This document shows, piece after piece, positions 46,401 through 56,100 of a stretch of 64,000 bases of DNA (its first letter is position 1; every line of letters starts with the position of its first letter). The stretch is from assembly GCA_039704465.1 (NCBI GenBank), contig JASFAU010000009.1, forward strand, positions 1,116,001 through 1,180,000. Reading direction: 5' to 3'. Below the pieces are notes generated by a model. It saw only the letters and a list, made by a program, of their open reading frames with translations, did not search any database and was not told the origin of the DNA. Source of the stretch: Plasmodiophora brassicae. Taxonomy: Eukaryota; Endomyxa; Phytomyxea; Plasmodiophorida; Plasmodiophoridae. The position numbers and the translations under genes were made by a program.

Positions 46401-49400
46401 TGACCGGTTCGCGCAGTCGGATCCCTTGTGCCTCAGCTCGGCAACGACTATCTCGTACCTGTCTTGGCATCCAGTCTGGATCCGGACTCCAATACCCAGA
46501 AAGTGCCGCGCGAAGTGACGTTCACAGTCGCGTACCAACAGGTGGACGCTTACACAAAGAAGATTATATCGGCCAAGCTGCAGTTCAACAGCTTCGATAC
46601 GAACTACTCGCAGTCTGCCTACCAGTTCAAGGTACATGCGGATACGACCGGTGGGCAGTCGCAACTGCCAACTGATAGCGTTGCTCTTTACAAAGGTCGT
46701 CATGGAACCGCTGCAGTACACGGAGCTGGTGAACAACTTCGCATTCAGCTCCGACGTCTACGTCATCCTGTACCTGGTCATTGGAACCGGGCTGTGCGCG
46801 GCTGGAGTCGTCTACTGGTCGGTAAATCGCCATCCCGGGACGCTGTTCCCCACCAAGAATAGCGATGGTCCGGCTCCGGGCCAAAAATAGTGGTGGTACT
46901 CCTCCCGCCCGGAGTCGAACCAGGGACCGCCCGATGACAGTGGAATCTACAGTCAGGCGCTCTGCCAACTGAGCTACAGGAGGAATTGCTAGTCCTGGGG
47001 GACAGCGTCCCACTTGTATACGATATCAGTTCGCACCTGAACGGCTGACCCCGGGAATGTGCAGGACAATCCATAAACTCACGTCGCGCGTCAAGTTCAA
47101 GTCCCGGCTTCTGCTGTCGGATTTCCTGCGCGCCTCAGAAGGTCCACCCCTGATTGCGCTCACGCTGATCGCCCCGCCGCTGCTGCTGGCCATTGTCACC
47201 CTGAAGTTCATCTTCATCGATCGGAGTAACGCTGGACCGCCCGTGGCCTATTACTATATCGTCGTTCTAACGCCTCGGCCGAGGTAGATGTCTTCCAAGG
47301 GTTTTCCGGAACGTTCACAAATTTCACCCCGGTGGACCCGCTGAGCCCGTCGGGCGCTCAGTTTGAATCGGGTCGGTTGACCCTGGCGCTGACGGCGCTG
47401 GGCATGTACCTGATCGGGATCAGTTCGCAAATGTTCATTCCACGAAAGGTTTTCTGCACCGTGCCCTTGTCGTTGGACGTCGAGTCACTCACGTCATCTC
47501 AGGTGCGTCGTTTCCGGCGCTTTACGGCTGACGACCACAAGCAGGAGCAGTTCGAGGCGTCGGTAGAGGAAGTCCATAACGCCGCAGAGGATGAAAGTTG
47601 GGCGCCACGTTACTGGAAACGCGTGCACTACATCTCCTGCTGTATGCTCGTCAGCATCGTCGGCGTCTGCATGATCGAGTTCAGCTACTCGAGATTCTAT
47701 TTGTACGTTGCGAGCGCGACTGTGCGCGCGAATCGTCAACGTAACTGTTGTGCCTGTGCAGCGAGAACACGCTCGCCATTATCGTCGTCCTCAAGTTTAT
47801 GACACCATTCATCAACTACGGCCTTCGCGCCATGTTCAAGGAGGCGCTGCTGGTCGGCCCGTCGCAGGTACGCCGACCCGAGTACGATGCGTCGCATGTG
47901 TCGTAAATGCTGTGCCGGTCGTAGACCATGCTGGGTGCTATACAGTTCGTGATGAAGATGGGGGCCCCGGATCTAACAGAGTTCATGATTGGTGGGCTAG
48001 CCAGGCGAGATCTCTACAGCGTTGGACTTAACGGGTCCTCGTAGGTTTCGTGACCGACGTCCTCCTGGATACGGCCAACGTCCTGTACGTGGTCCCCCTG
48101 CAGGTGTACCTGTTCGAGGCTGTGAAGAAGCTCCTGGTACGATTCCGGAAGGCATTCAACGTCCACATGAAACGCCGAGCGGTCCTAGCCGAACGAGAAC
48201 GGTGATTCATCGCGATTCGGCAGTGAGCGCCATGTCCGCCTGACCAACTGCTCAGGAAACGAAAGCTCGGTCTTTCCGTGAGCGACAACCTCGAGGAGGG
48301 CTTGGAATCGGGGCAGGAAGAGGAACCGGAAGACGACGAGAACGACAACGACGAAGTCGTCGAACCTCTGATCGACGCTTACGGCGACCACGTCAACACA
48401 GTTATTTACCTGGGGCTCGCTCCTCTGACGTTGACACTGCTCATCCTGTTCCGGACGCAGACACAGGCACGTCAATCGGACGGTCCCGTCAGGAGCCCGT
48501 CTAATGCCCCCGTGTGTCCTCAGATTGCCATCACGTACTCGATCAAAGAGGACAATCTGAGATACTACCTGATGTTCTCTGCCATGATCATCCCGTTCGT
48601 TGTCGTGTACAACGCGTTCGTGGTCAACATCCTGGAGCTGTTCCATGGGTACCGGATCACGGCCTACCTGAAATACTGTCAGTTCGCGTTCCAGGCTCGG
48701 GACCAGCGCTGGTGCGCCTGCGAGACCAGCATGGACATGGGCATTGCCGAACCTCTGCGCTCCATCCACCAGATGGCGTTCTCCTCGCAGTACAGCCTGT
48801 CCGTCTTCGTCGGCGCCTGCGGTATGATCATGGTCGCGGTCGGCGTCGAAGCCGAGGTACGCCTCAACTTCAACGTGTTCGGCGACCCGGTCTACCCGAT
48901 CGTCATCACCATCGCCTTCCTCATCGGCATCGTCATCGTCAAGCTCTGCCGATTCCTGGCCGATATCGTCGGGTTGTGGCGCGTCCGTAGTCGTCACAGT
49001 CCCCGGGTGAAGCGCGACAGCAAGAAGGTCGGGTGGATTAGGGCGCACTGCCATATATATGTCCGTGCTGCTGCAGGTGGTGCTGACTGGCTGATGGGGA
49101 CACAGATGAAGATCACGGACTGGGAGGAGATCGAGCACATGGCCGCGGTCGCCAAGATGCAGCTGCAGGCCGAGATGCGACGTATCGAGACGCCCCGCCT
49201 GCTGGACAGCGACTTCAGGGACGACTTCATCAAGTTCAACCGGGTGTGGCTCGTCCTACACCTCGAAGAGGTTCGGGTGCCGGTGTGCGCTCCCTCGATT
49301 ATCCGTCCTGAATTGGCCCCGTCGAGCAGATTGTATCTCCGAGGAACGTTCGTCGGGATCGGTCGCGGGCGCTCGCCCAACTCGGTCGCGTCCTGCTCGT

Positions 49401-50666
49401 CGGCAAGACGGAGAAACAACAGGAGGTCGTCGTCGTCAGCAGCGATTCGTCCAGTGGCGACGAATTCGAAGAAGCGCTCAAAGCTTTCAAATACGCTGGC
49501 ATCAACGAAACCGGGCGCAAGGTACGCTCCATACGATGGTCGTCTGCATCTGGCGCGCACGTTAACATGATGTCGTCAGATCGGTGGCGGCTGGCTTGCC
49601 ATTGTCCGGTGGCGGATGCGGTTGCGCGTTCATTTCAGGAACATCGCCGAGGCCTGGCTGGACAGTCATGGTCGCGTGTGCAGCCACTGTGGTTCCCGAG
49701 ACACTGTCCAAGTGGTAGCGTGACGGCATCTGCTCTCTGCAACGTTGGCCTGTTCTGAACGAACGCTGCGTAGGAATCCACTCCCGACATGGACCACCTG
49801 GTCAACAGGTACCACCACATGGACGAGGTGACGGCGCCCGGCAGCATCGACCTGTCGAAGTGGAAGAATTACCTGGATTCGCGCGCCGAGTTCGCTGCTG
49901 TCTGCAAGCGCTGCATCGACGAACAGGTACGTTGCGTCGGGGTCGCGATCGGTCCCACCTCATACGGAACGTGTGTGTGTGCTCGCGTGTTCAGGAGGCG
50001 TTGCGCGATGCATTGACCAGGATGAGCCAGCCGGCCCGAACGATAGCCATCATGTGGTTGCAGACGGTTCGCGACATACTCACCAAGCGCAAGCGCGAGG
50101 TAACAATTGCATTGGCGCTTGGGGCTCCCGATGGTGGCGTTAACGCGCCTGCGTTCCAGGCCGACATGAAGGCGAACGCGACCGCGCTGTCGTCAGACGA
50201 GGATTCGGCCGACGATTACGAGAACGTGGTGAAGACGGCGGCGAAGTCGATCACCGTGTCGCCTATTTCGGCGCAGATCTATGGCCTGTGGCTGGACATG
50301 GTCCGGCTGATGATCATCGCGAAGCGGCGTGAGGCGTCTGGCGAATGGCAACAACAAGCGCAATCGGTCGTAGAGGCGTCCAGCAGCGAGAGCGATGTGG
50401 AGTTCGCAGGCTTGGATGCCGGTGACAAGAACGTCGTCGGCCCAGTCAGCAACATCACCGACCAGATGATCCAGTACTGGTTGGATGGCGCGCGGCTGAC
50501 CATCTACCAGCGCCAGCTGGATGCGATCAAGGCGACAGCAGGCGATGCGGCGGCGGCAACGTCGGCGAACGACGGAGGCGCACAGCCCAGCAGGGCCGTC
50601 GCTGAAACGAACGACGGCGACGGCAAGACGCCAGAGGCCGAGTCGGCCACACTTAAGGGAGATTGA
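25405..50666 (+). CDS. Giant IPT/TIG - GCC2/GCC3 - multi-pass membrane receptor, one gene of about 25 kb
   Basis: Apparently a single gene with several dozen exons, encoding perhaps 7,500-7,700 residues (my estimate from length minus introns). It starts with a signal peptide (MRTRLLLVVVAVCGSVVSA, ATG at 25405 or 25417), followed by a long array of IPT/TIG immunoglobulin-like domains, a GCC2/GCC3-like cysteine-rich stalk, a conserved juxtamembrane ectodomain, a multi-pass membrane module and a cytosolic tail. I join the parts because exons follow each other on the plus strand with 48-70 nt introns in compatible phase, no promoter-like gap is seen, and the same order (Cys-rich stalk, a TELVNNFAFSSDVYVILY-type first membrane helix, tail with CSHCGSRD and CKRCID) occurs in large surface proteins I recall from ciliates and oomycetes. 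Stop TGA 50664-50666. A split into two or more genes, most plausibly near 47 kb, remains possible. Confidence 0.75.
25470..42920 (+). other. IPT/TIG domain array of the giant gene
   Basis: Tandem immunoglobulin-like IPT/TIG domains of about 85 residues each. Every unit shows the pattern P..G...GG..V.V.G.GF, then C.F, then a V.AT.V....V.C..P step and a V.VS.N..D/DFT..F.F strand, for example PNMGPVAGGTVVNIYGLNF and VEFANNAVNFTNSGVVFAY. Array length divided by unit length suggests about 60 units, which is an estimate rather than a count. Asn-X-Ser/Thr sites are very frequent, as expected for a secreted glycoprotein. Some units are degenerate, lacking the GG turn or a cysteine. Confidence 0.85.
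42962..44960 (+). other. GCC2/GCC3-like cysteine-rich stalk of the giant gene
   Basis: Repeated cysteine pairs of the form CPAG..C....PC.PG..C, for example CPAGAKCADHR, CAPGTYQPEGGQSRCIPC, CPPGFVCTVG, CPAGHFCQGG, CVPGTFSSTPNAAQCLSCPSG and CPAGYICVEGTPY. This is the ephrin-receptor-like/GCC2-GCC3 signature and usually forms an elongated stalk next to the membrane. Short introns interrupt it at about 44245-44270, 44358-44421 and 44546-44600. Spacing and cysteine number are regular enough to make the call secure. Confidence 0.85.
46883..46887 (-). terminator. T5 RNA polymerase III terminator of tRNA-Tyr
   Basis: On the minus strand a run of five T residues lies 12 nt past the last tRNA nucleotide. 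Such runs end Pol III transcripts. There is no T-run between it and the tRNA. Confidence 0.75.
46900..46983 (-). tRNA. tRNA-Tyr (anticodon GTA) with an 11-nt intron
   Basis: On the minus strand the cloverleaf folds completely: acceptor CCTCCTG pairs with CGGGAGG (one T-G), D arm GCTC..GAGC, anticodon stem CCTGA/TCGGG around loop positions with GTA at 46948-46950, T arm CCTGG/CCGGG with loop TTCGACT, and discriminator A at 46900. The anticodon stem only pairs if 11 nt (46936-46946) are removed after the base following the anticodon, the canonical position of the intron found in most nuclear tRNA-Tyr genes. C1-G72 is the eukaryotic tyrosine identity pair. Box A (TAGCTCAGTTGG) and box B (GGTTCGACTCC) match consensus. 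CCA is not encoded, as expected. Confidence 0.95.
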
Positions 50667-51209
50667 TTGGGGAGCGAACGTCGCGCGATAAATTATGTCG
50701 GTCACATGAGAATCTACGCGAGCAACAGTGGGCCGGGTGTCATCAGTCGGGCGACTTGCACAGGTCCGATTTCAAACTCGCGACGCGGCGCCGCCCGCGT
50801 ATCGGCGATTGCTATTGTCGGCGTCGGCCGCTGCCGGCTTCTGATGGGACCTGGGTCGGACCTGCCCGACGAGGAGTGCGGCTTAGGGCCGGTCGTCTGA
50901 AGAGATCGACACCCGGGGAATACCCTGCGGCAAGTGCCTGCGGTGTGAGACGCAGCGTGAGGCGCGCGTCAGGTGAAAGAATACGATATCGGGCGTCGTT
51001 CGAGTGCAACGAGGTTCGTCTAGAACACTCTGGATGGTAGTCATCAGGTGTGCCAGAACGTTCCGGCCCGGCGTAGGTAAAATACCTGTTCCGGTGCCGC
51101 AAAGGTCTCGCAATGCGAGATTGCCGACCGATTGCCAGCCAGTCTGCTATTTGCTGTCGTAGCATCGGATCGAAACATCGGAGCATTACCCACCAAGGGA
51201 GGCGTCGCA
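50667..51209. other. Intergenic region, no confident gene
   Basis: A 543-bp interval between the giant gene and the thaumatin-like gene. Short frames on both strands lack protein-like composition, and I see no RNA gene or repeat. Confidence 0.5.
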
Positions 51210-51947
51210 ATGATGACGATCGGCAATATGGTCCGGCAGGCTGTCGTGGTTATGAGCTTGGCCGTCGTTGCGTTCAGCGACGGGCACGAGATTACCGTTG
51301 AGAACCGCTGCCAGGACACGGTGTGGGTTGGGGCCCTAGGGCATCCGACGATTCCCGAGAACGGCGGTTTCGTGCTTCCTGCAGGCGAATCGAAGACTGT
51401 GCAGGTCGGCGATGGGTGGAGCGGCCGTTTCTGGGGTCGTACCGGCTGCAACCAGGACGGCGCCGGATGCGCTACTGGAGATTGTGCCCGCGGCACACAG
51501 TGTGCTGGCGCCGGTGGCATTCCTCCCGTCACGTTAGCGGAGATCACGTTTGACGCCGCCGGCACCGATTTCTACGACATCAGTCTCGTTGATGGGTACA
51601 ACCTGCCGATGGCGATGGAGCCAACCGCATACCAAGGCCAAGGGTACCGCTGCGGCCGCGCAGGATGCAACCGGGACCTGAACGCGTTCTGCCCCGGAGA
51701 GCTTGCCGTGGTCCAGAGCGGGCGCACCGTCGCCTGCAACAGCGCGTGCAACAAGTTCAACACCGACCAGTTCTGCTGCCGCGGTGCGTTCGGGACGCCG
51801 GATCGTTGCCCGCCGTTCCAGTACTCGCAGCTGTTCAAGTCCGCCTGCCCCGCCGCGTACAGCTACGCGTACGATGACCTGTCGTCGACCTTGACATGCC
51901 AATCGCAGGGCAGCAACTACCGCATCACGTTCTGCCCCAGCAGCTAG
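51210..51947 (+). CDS. Secreted thaumatin-like protein
   Basis: Single-exon gene of 245 residues. A signal peptide (QAVVVMSLAVVAFSDG, cleavage near GHE) is followed by a complete thaumatin fold: ITVENRCQDTVWVGALGHP, the family signature region GDGWSGRFWGRTGC, GDCARGTQCAGAGG, the acidic-cleft elements in EITFDAAGTDFYDISLVDGY, CNSACNKFNTDQFCCRG, and the C-terminal YRITFCPSS. Cysteines sit where the usual disulfide bonds lie. The upstream ATG at 51210 and the second at 51213 are equivalent. Thaumatin-like proteins in plants, fungi, nematodes and insects often bind or cut beta-glucans; the acidic cleft residues are present, so glucan binding is plausible. An origin by horizontal transfer should be considered. 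Confidence 0.95.
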   Translation: MMTIGNMVRQAVVVMSLAVVAFSDGHEITVENRCQDTVWVGALGHPTIPENGGFVLPAGESKTVQVGDGWSGRFWGRTGCNQDGAGCATGDCARGTQCAGAGGIPPVTLAEITFDAAGTDFYDISLVDGYNLPMAMEPTAYQGQGYRCGRAGCNRDLNAFCPGELAVVQSGRTVACNSACNKFNTDQFCCRGAFGTPDRCPPFQYSQLFKSACPAAYSYAYDDLSSTLTCQSQGSNYRITFCPSS

Positions 51948-52322
51948 ACCGCATGATCGCCCCGGCCCGTCGATCAGGCCACGTCCGACCGTGTGCGATA
52001 TAAATGAACCCGTTTTTAATGACGTCGGATCGATGCCCCGCCCTTGCCGGGCCGGCAACCGAGAGTCTGATGTTGTTCCACTGACGACGGTTCGGCAACC
52101 GAGAGTCTGCTGTTGTTCCACTGACGACGGTTCAGGCACAGGCAGTATAACAGGCTGCGGGACCGGCTATATACCACAAAAACCATTGTTTGACATATGT
52201 GTGGAACCGTTTGGCCGGGGCGACACTCGCGCCGCCAACTTGGCCAGCAGCACCGACGTGTCACACGTTTTGGTTCTGCGGGTCGCTCGTCGTCATCCGC
52301 GGTCGGCTGTGCGTTGCATTGC
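51948..52322. other. Intergenic region with a short tandem repeat
   Basis: A 375-bp interval between the thaumatin-like gene and the GH125 gene. Besides the 40-bp repeat listed separately it contains TATA-like strings (gcgatataaat near 51996 and ctatataccac near 52167), either of which could serve as a core promoter of the downstream gene. Confidence 0.45.
52053..52132. repeat. Two tandem copies of a 40-bp unit
   Basis: Positions 52053-52092 and 52093-52132 are the same 40-bp sequence except for one base (a versus c after gagagtctg). Such near-identity indicates a recent duplication. It lies about 190-270 bp before the GH125 start codon. Confidence 0.9.
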
Positions 52323-54258
52323 ATGACGATCATGCGTCTGCTCGGTGTCGTTCTCGTCGGCAGCGTGCTGGCCGGCGCGGGTGCCGTCGACGATGATCGG
52401 CCGGCGCCCGAGGACAGGCGTTTCGTCAGCGATGCCGTCGAGAAGGTGTGTGTGTGTGCGCGCCGTGTTCCGCAATGTGGTTCTGCGGCCGTGACACCCT
52501 GGCCCTGCAGGCAATCCATGACATAGCGGGGCGCATGCGCGACCGCGTTCTCGCTCGAATATTCACAAACTGCCTTCCGAATACGCTGGGTACGACGCCG
52601 GGTGCTGTGGGCCCAACCTCGTACAAACGTACTTCGCGATATAGACACGACTGTGCTCGACTTCAACGACGAAACGCCGTCCACGTTCGTCATAACGGGC
52701 GATATCGAGGCCATGTGGCTTCGCGATTCCACGAACCAGGTGCTGCCGTATACGAGGTTCGCGAGGGAAGACGGGCGCCTTCGGAGAATGCTCTGCGGCG
52801 TCATTCAACGCCAAGCTGAGATGGTCGTCGCCGACCCGTATGCGAATGCGTTCAACGCGAACGCTTCTGGGCACGGCTGGTCGAGGGACCAGCGCCGGCC
52901 ACCCATGTCCGACATCGTCTTCGAGGGGAAATACGGTGCGCATGTCGCGTGCTGAATTCCTCATTCCAAATGCTGAAGGGTTTGCGCGCGCGCTCCCCCC
53001 AGAGCTGGACAGCCTTGCCGCTGTCCTTAAGCTGGCGAACCAGTACTACGCGTCCACGTCTGACCGGACCTGTTTCACGTTGAATGATAATCGATTCCTG
53101 AGAGCGGCCACCACCATTGTCGACACGATCACCAACGAGCAGAGCTCTACAGCCAACAATGTTGACGACGCTACCTACCTATTTCAACGAGAGACAAGTA
53201 ACCAGTGCTTTTCACAACCGAACGCGTACTGCGATAACTGATGATTGGTCATGTAGCCGTGGCCACAGACACCCTTATGCTGCAGGGACGCGGGGCTCCT
53301 GGAAAGCGAACAGGCACGTGCACCGCCGTAACCTCTCGACTATATTGACCTAACTGCGACACAGGGATGAGTAAATGCTACTTCCGCCCGAGTGACGACA
53401 GCAATACGTTCCCGTTCTCGGTACGTCCTGGCTGAACGGGCGCACACTCTAATGACGGGTTTACTCAAGAGGTTGCAGATTCCTTCAAACGCAATTGCAT
53501 GTGTTGAGCTGAGAAAATTGTCAGCCTTGCTGCTAACGGTTTATGGCGACAACGCTGAGGCGACTCGACTGGCATCACGCGCCGTTCTACTGTCTGGGGA
53601 GATTGCTGACGCTATTGATCAGCACGGCACAGTTCAAGGCCAGTACTACGCGTACGAGGTCGATGGGTTTGGGAATTACGTCTTCATGGATGACGCCAAC
53701 ATCCCGAGCCTGCTCAGCCTACCACTCCTAGGGTGAAACACCCGGAGACCATACTTCTGGTATTGGCACTAACAGCACGCCTCACCTGTAGGTTCGTGGC
53801 CACACAGTCAGCTTTATACAAAGCGACACGAGCTCGTGTACTTTCGTCACATAATCCGTACTGGTTCTCAGGCAGCGCAGGAGCCGGGGTTGGCGGTCCC
53901 CACGTTGGGATGGGGCAGATCTGGCCAATGGGCATCATCGTCCAAGCGTTGACTAGTGATGACGACGAGGAGATCGCCACGTGCCTTCAGACGTTGAGGA
54001 GTACCACTGCCGGCACGTTCTTTATGCATGAAAGCTTTGACAAGGACGACTGCCACAAGTTTTCCCGCCCTTGGTCGGTTTGGGTCCCCGGCTACAACTG
54101 TTGCATCGTCACCTGAGTGCTGCTTGTTCAGGTTTTCCTGGGCGAACTCGCTCTTCGGGGAGCTTATTCTGAGGCTCGCGGATGAGAAACCCCATTTGAT
54201 CTTTGCCACCGAACGTCTCGTCAATCCCAAGCAGGACGAATATGAAGCCCGGCTGTGA
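52323..54258 (+). CDS. Secreted GH125 exo-alpha-1,6-mannosidase
   Basis: Multi-exon gene with an N-terminal signal peptide, MRLLGVVLVGSVLAGAGAV (ATG 52323 or 52332). Family GH125 motifs run in order: FVITGDIEAMWLRDSTNQVL, RQAEMVVADPYANAFNA, GKY joined to ELDSLAAVLKL across an intron, FRPSDDSNTFPFS joined to IPSNAIACVELRK, PYWFSGSAGAGVGGPHVGMG, QIWPMGIIVQALTS, FMHESFDKDD and SRPW joined to WANSLFGELIL. GH125 enzymes remove non-reducing alpha-1,6-mannose from mannans and N-glycans; the glutamate of HESF is the proposed catalytic base. At least seven introns, one of which removes the apparent break after GGKY. The protein ends at the TGA 54256-54258. Secretion suggests it acts on external glycans. 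Confidence 0.9.
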
Positions 54259-54397
54259 CCCATGACGATTGGTTTTAATCAAAACGAAACAACGTTGTAT
54301 CCCTCACGTGCAGCAAGCAATAGCTATACAACTGCATAACCTAGTATCTGCTATGGTCCAGGAGCAACCGGCGCTATCCACTGACGTACTTGATCGT

Positions 54398-55967
54398 TTA
54401 TGACAACACTTCTTGCAGCATTTGCCGTACGTCTCCTTCGGGAGCCGTAAGGAGATCCGATATCTTCCATACTTGAAGCGTGCCACCTCCCAGCCCTTCA
54501 GCGTCGTCGGAAACGCTTGCCATAAGCCAAGGTTCTCTGGAATTCCAGTCGAAATTGACAACGGGCATACTCCTGTGCGTCGACTGTCATTACGTCAGCG
54601 ATGGAGCGTTCACCGTCATCAGTTACCCATGGCCTTCATGGCGAAGGACGAGTTCGGGAGCAACTCCGGAGCCATCATCGAACTACGCCAATCTCAGTAG
54701 GAAGAACGACGGCCGTTCAGGGTACCGGACCGACCGAATGCCTCAATCGGTCAAACACGAACATATGCCCATCTTCGGAAGACGACGCAAAGTAGGTCGG
54801 CGATGTCGCCGACCACTGAACATTCGTAACGGGGCCTTCGTGAATGTCGAAGGACTGAACACAGGGACCCTGCAAGGCAAGACATTAAAACAGGGACAGA
54901 GTGAACCAAACCAGCTACAGGAAAACGTACCTTGGGCGCGCGACCAATGGGAACATCGTCATCGCTGAGCAGGCGCATGTCGACGATTTTGATCAACTTG
55001 TCACTCGCACCCGTGACGAGGAAGTTGGCATCGAGCCGGTTCCAGTCGATAGCATTGATGTCGGTTGCATGCAGTCGACGGACGACGGCGACCGGTTTCG
55101 TCCCCGTGCGCGCGTCCCAAACCATCAGGTCGCAGTCATCGCCGACCGACGCAAGCAGGGCCTGGTGGTCGGGATTGAACACACAGTCCTCGACGCTCTT
55201 CGTGTGCCCTTGGAACTTCATCCGACATTCCAGCAGTCTCTGCGGCTTCCGGCCACCGCCTCGTGGGACGGTGGCGACGTCGTCTTCAAGTGACCACAGG
55301 CACACGACGTTATCACTGCCTGCACCCGACAGTAAACGTCGACGAACGGTCCGCGCCCGACGATGACGTACCTCCGCTGATGATCAGCGGTTCGCGATAT
55401 GCAAAGTCGAGCGCATACGTGGCGTTGCTCGTGTGTCCCTTTAGTCTGCACCGTTGGCGATTAGTCGCATGTGAGCAATCACGCGACACAACGCGCGTAC
55501 ATGACATCCGGCTCATTCGGATGACTGTCAGCCTCCAGATCGCGCCCGCGCTGCGTCTCGACGTTCCAGACGTAGACGTCCGGGCAGTCGGAATGGGTTG
55601 CAATGATATCGGGGAACTGCCGGCAGACCCTGCCACCATCAACACCGGTCAGCACCCGCCACCCAGGGACAGCCGCCGCGATCGCATTGCCCGACTTGAT
55701 CCGGTTCACCTCCCCGGGATGCACGATCCGCTTGCGAACGGCGACCTTGGCGGCGGCGCCCAGGTCGACGTCGTAGGTTTCGATGGCGTTCGGAGGTCCC
55801 TTCCAGTGGCGCCCGGTGGCCTCCGCCGACGTCGACCTGGACATGTACAGGCGATGCGACGCGCCTTGCGTCTGGCCCCAGCAGCACGCGTAGCTGGGCC
55901 ACTCGAGCGTCTGCTCCACGAACGCATCGTACAGCAGCGGGATGCGCTCCGCGTGCAACGACGACAT
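54398..55967 (-). CDS. MSI1/RBBP4-family WD40 histone-binding protein, MSI4/FVE-like
   Basis: Minus-strand, multi-exon WD40 protein. The N-terminal helix block RIPLLYDAFVEQTLEWPSYA is the histone-H4-binding helix of RBBP4/MSI proteins. The next landmarks are HPGEVNRIKSGN, ATHSDCPDVYVWNVETQ, a GHTSNATYALDFAYREPLII blade after an intron, KFQGHTKSVEDCVFNPDH, DLMVWDART, ATDINAIDWNRLDANFL, PVTNVQWSATSPTYFASSSE, and the last blade NFDWNSREPWLMASVSDD then LQVWKISDL. The order HPGEVNR - THTDSPDV - VET and PDVILKGH is most like plant MSI4/FVE. The family chaperones histones H3-H4 in CAF-1, NuRD/Sin3 and PRC2 complexes. The last blade carries an insertion (DAEGLGGG) before the QVW strand. Start at the ATG 55967; an upstream exon could extend it slightly. 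Confidence 0.88.
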
Positions 55968-56100
55968 CCGAAGCCGACACCGGCGGCGGCGGCCCCGTGG
56001 CGCAATGCCCACCGCGATGGCCACAGCGGTCGGGCCCGGCCCATCCCATCATCCTGGTCTCCGTCCGACCTGTTGCTATGCGCGATTGTTTACCAGCGTC

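Larger units (their letters stand above)
46822..47029 (+). other. Long intron of the giant gene hosting an antisense tRNA
   Basis: Donor gtaaat at 46822 follows the codons for VVYWS in phase 0, and the acceptor tatcag ends at 47029 before an in-frame exon reading FAPERLTPGMCRTIHKLTSR. At 208 nt it is about four times the usual intron length here, and the extra length is largely the tRNA gene. Without this splice the frame would stop at the TAG near 46888. An alternative is that the upstream gene ends at that stop and a new gene begins at the ATG 47057. Confidence 0.55.
46700..49010 (+). other. Multi-pass membrane module of the giant gene
   Basis: Hydrophobic segments in order: VYVILYLVIGTGLCAAGVVYW (first, just before the tRNA-containing intron), IALTLIAPPLLLAIVTLKFIF, LALTALGMYLIGISS, VHYISCCMLVSIVGVCMI, a segment around NTLAIIVVLKFMTPF, VNTVIYLGLAPLTLTLLILF, LMFSAMIIPFVVVYNAFVV, and two near 48800-48970. 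An acidic loop with EEEPEDDENDNDEVVEPL lies between them. The number of spans, eight to ten, cannot be fixed by eye. The tail beyond about 49 kb is charged and includes CSHCGSRD and, 40-50 residues later, CKRCID, possibly one zinc site. Confidence 0.65.

Noticed and set aside
46900..46983. Reading the tRNA as a pseudogene because its anticodon stem does not pair directly.
   Set aside because: Removing 11 nt at the canonical intron site restores a perfect anticodon stem, and all other arms and both Pol III boxes are intact.
52920..53010. Apparent frameshift in the GH125 gene after the GKY codons.
   Set aside because: A GT-AG intron at this point restores the family motif KYELDSL exactly, so the gene is not broken here.
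54700..54720. Early stop of the WD40 protein at the TGA on the minus strand (54717-54719), which would delete the last blade.
   Set aside because: The stop lies within a 52-nt intron. Further exons to 54398 encode the expected final blade.
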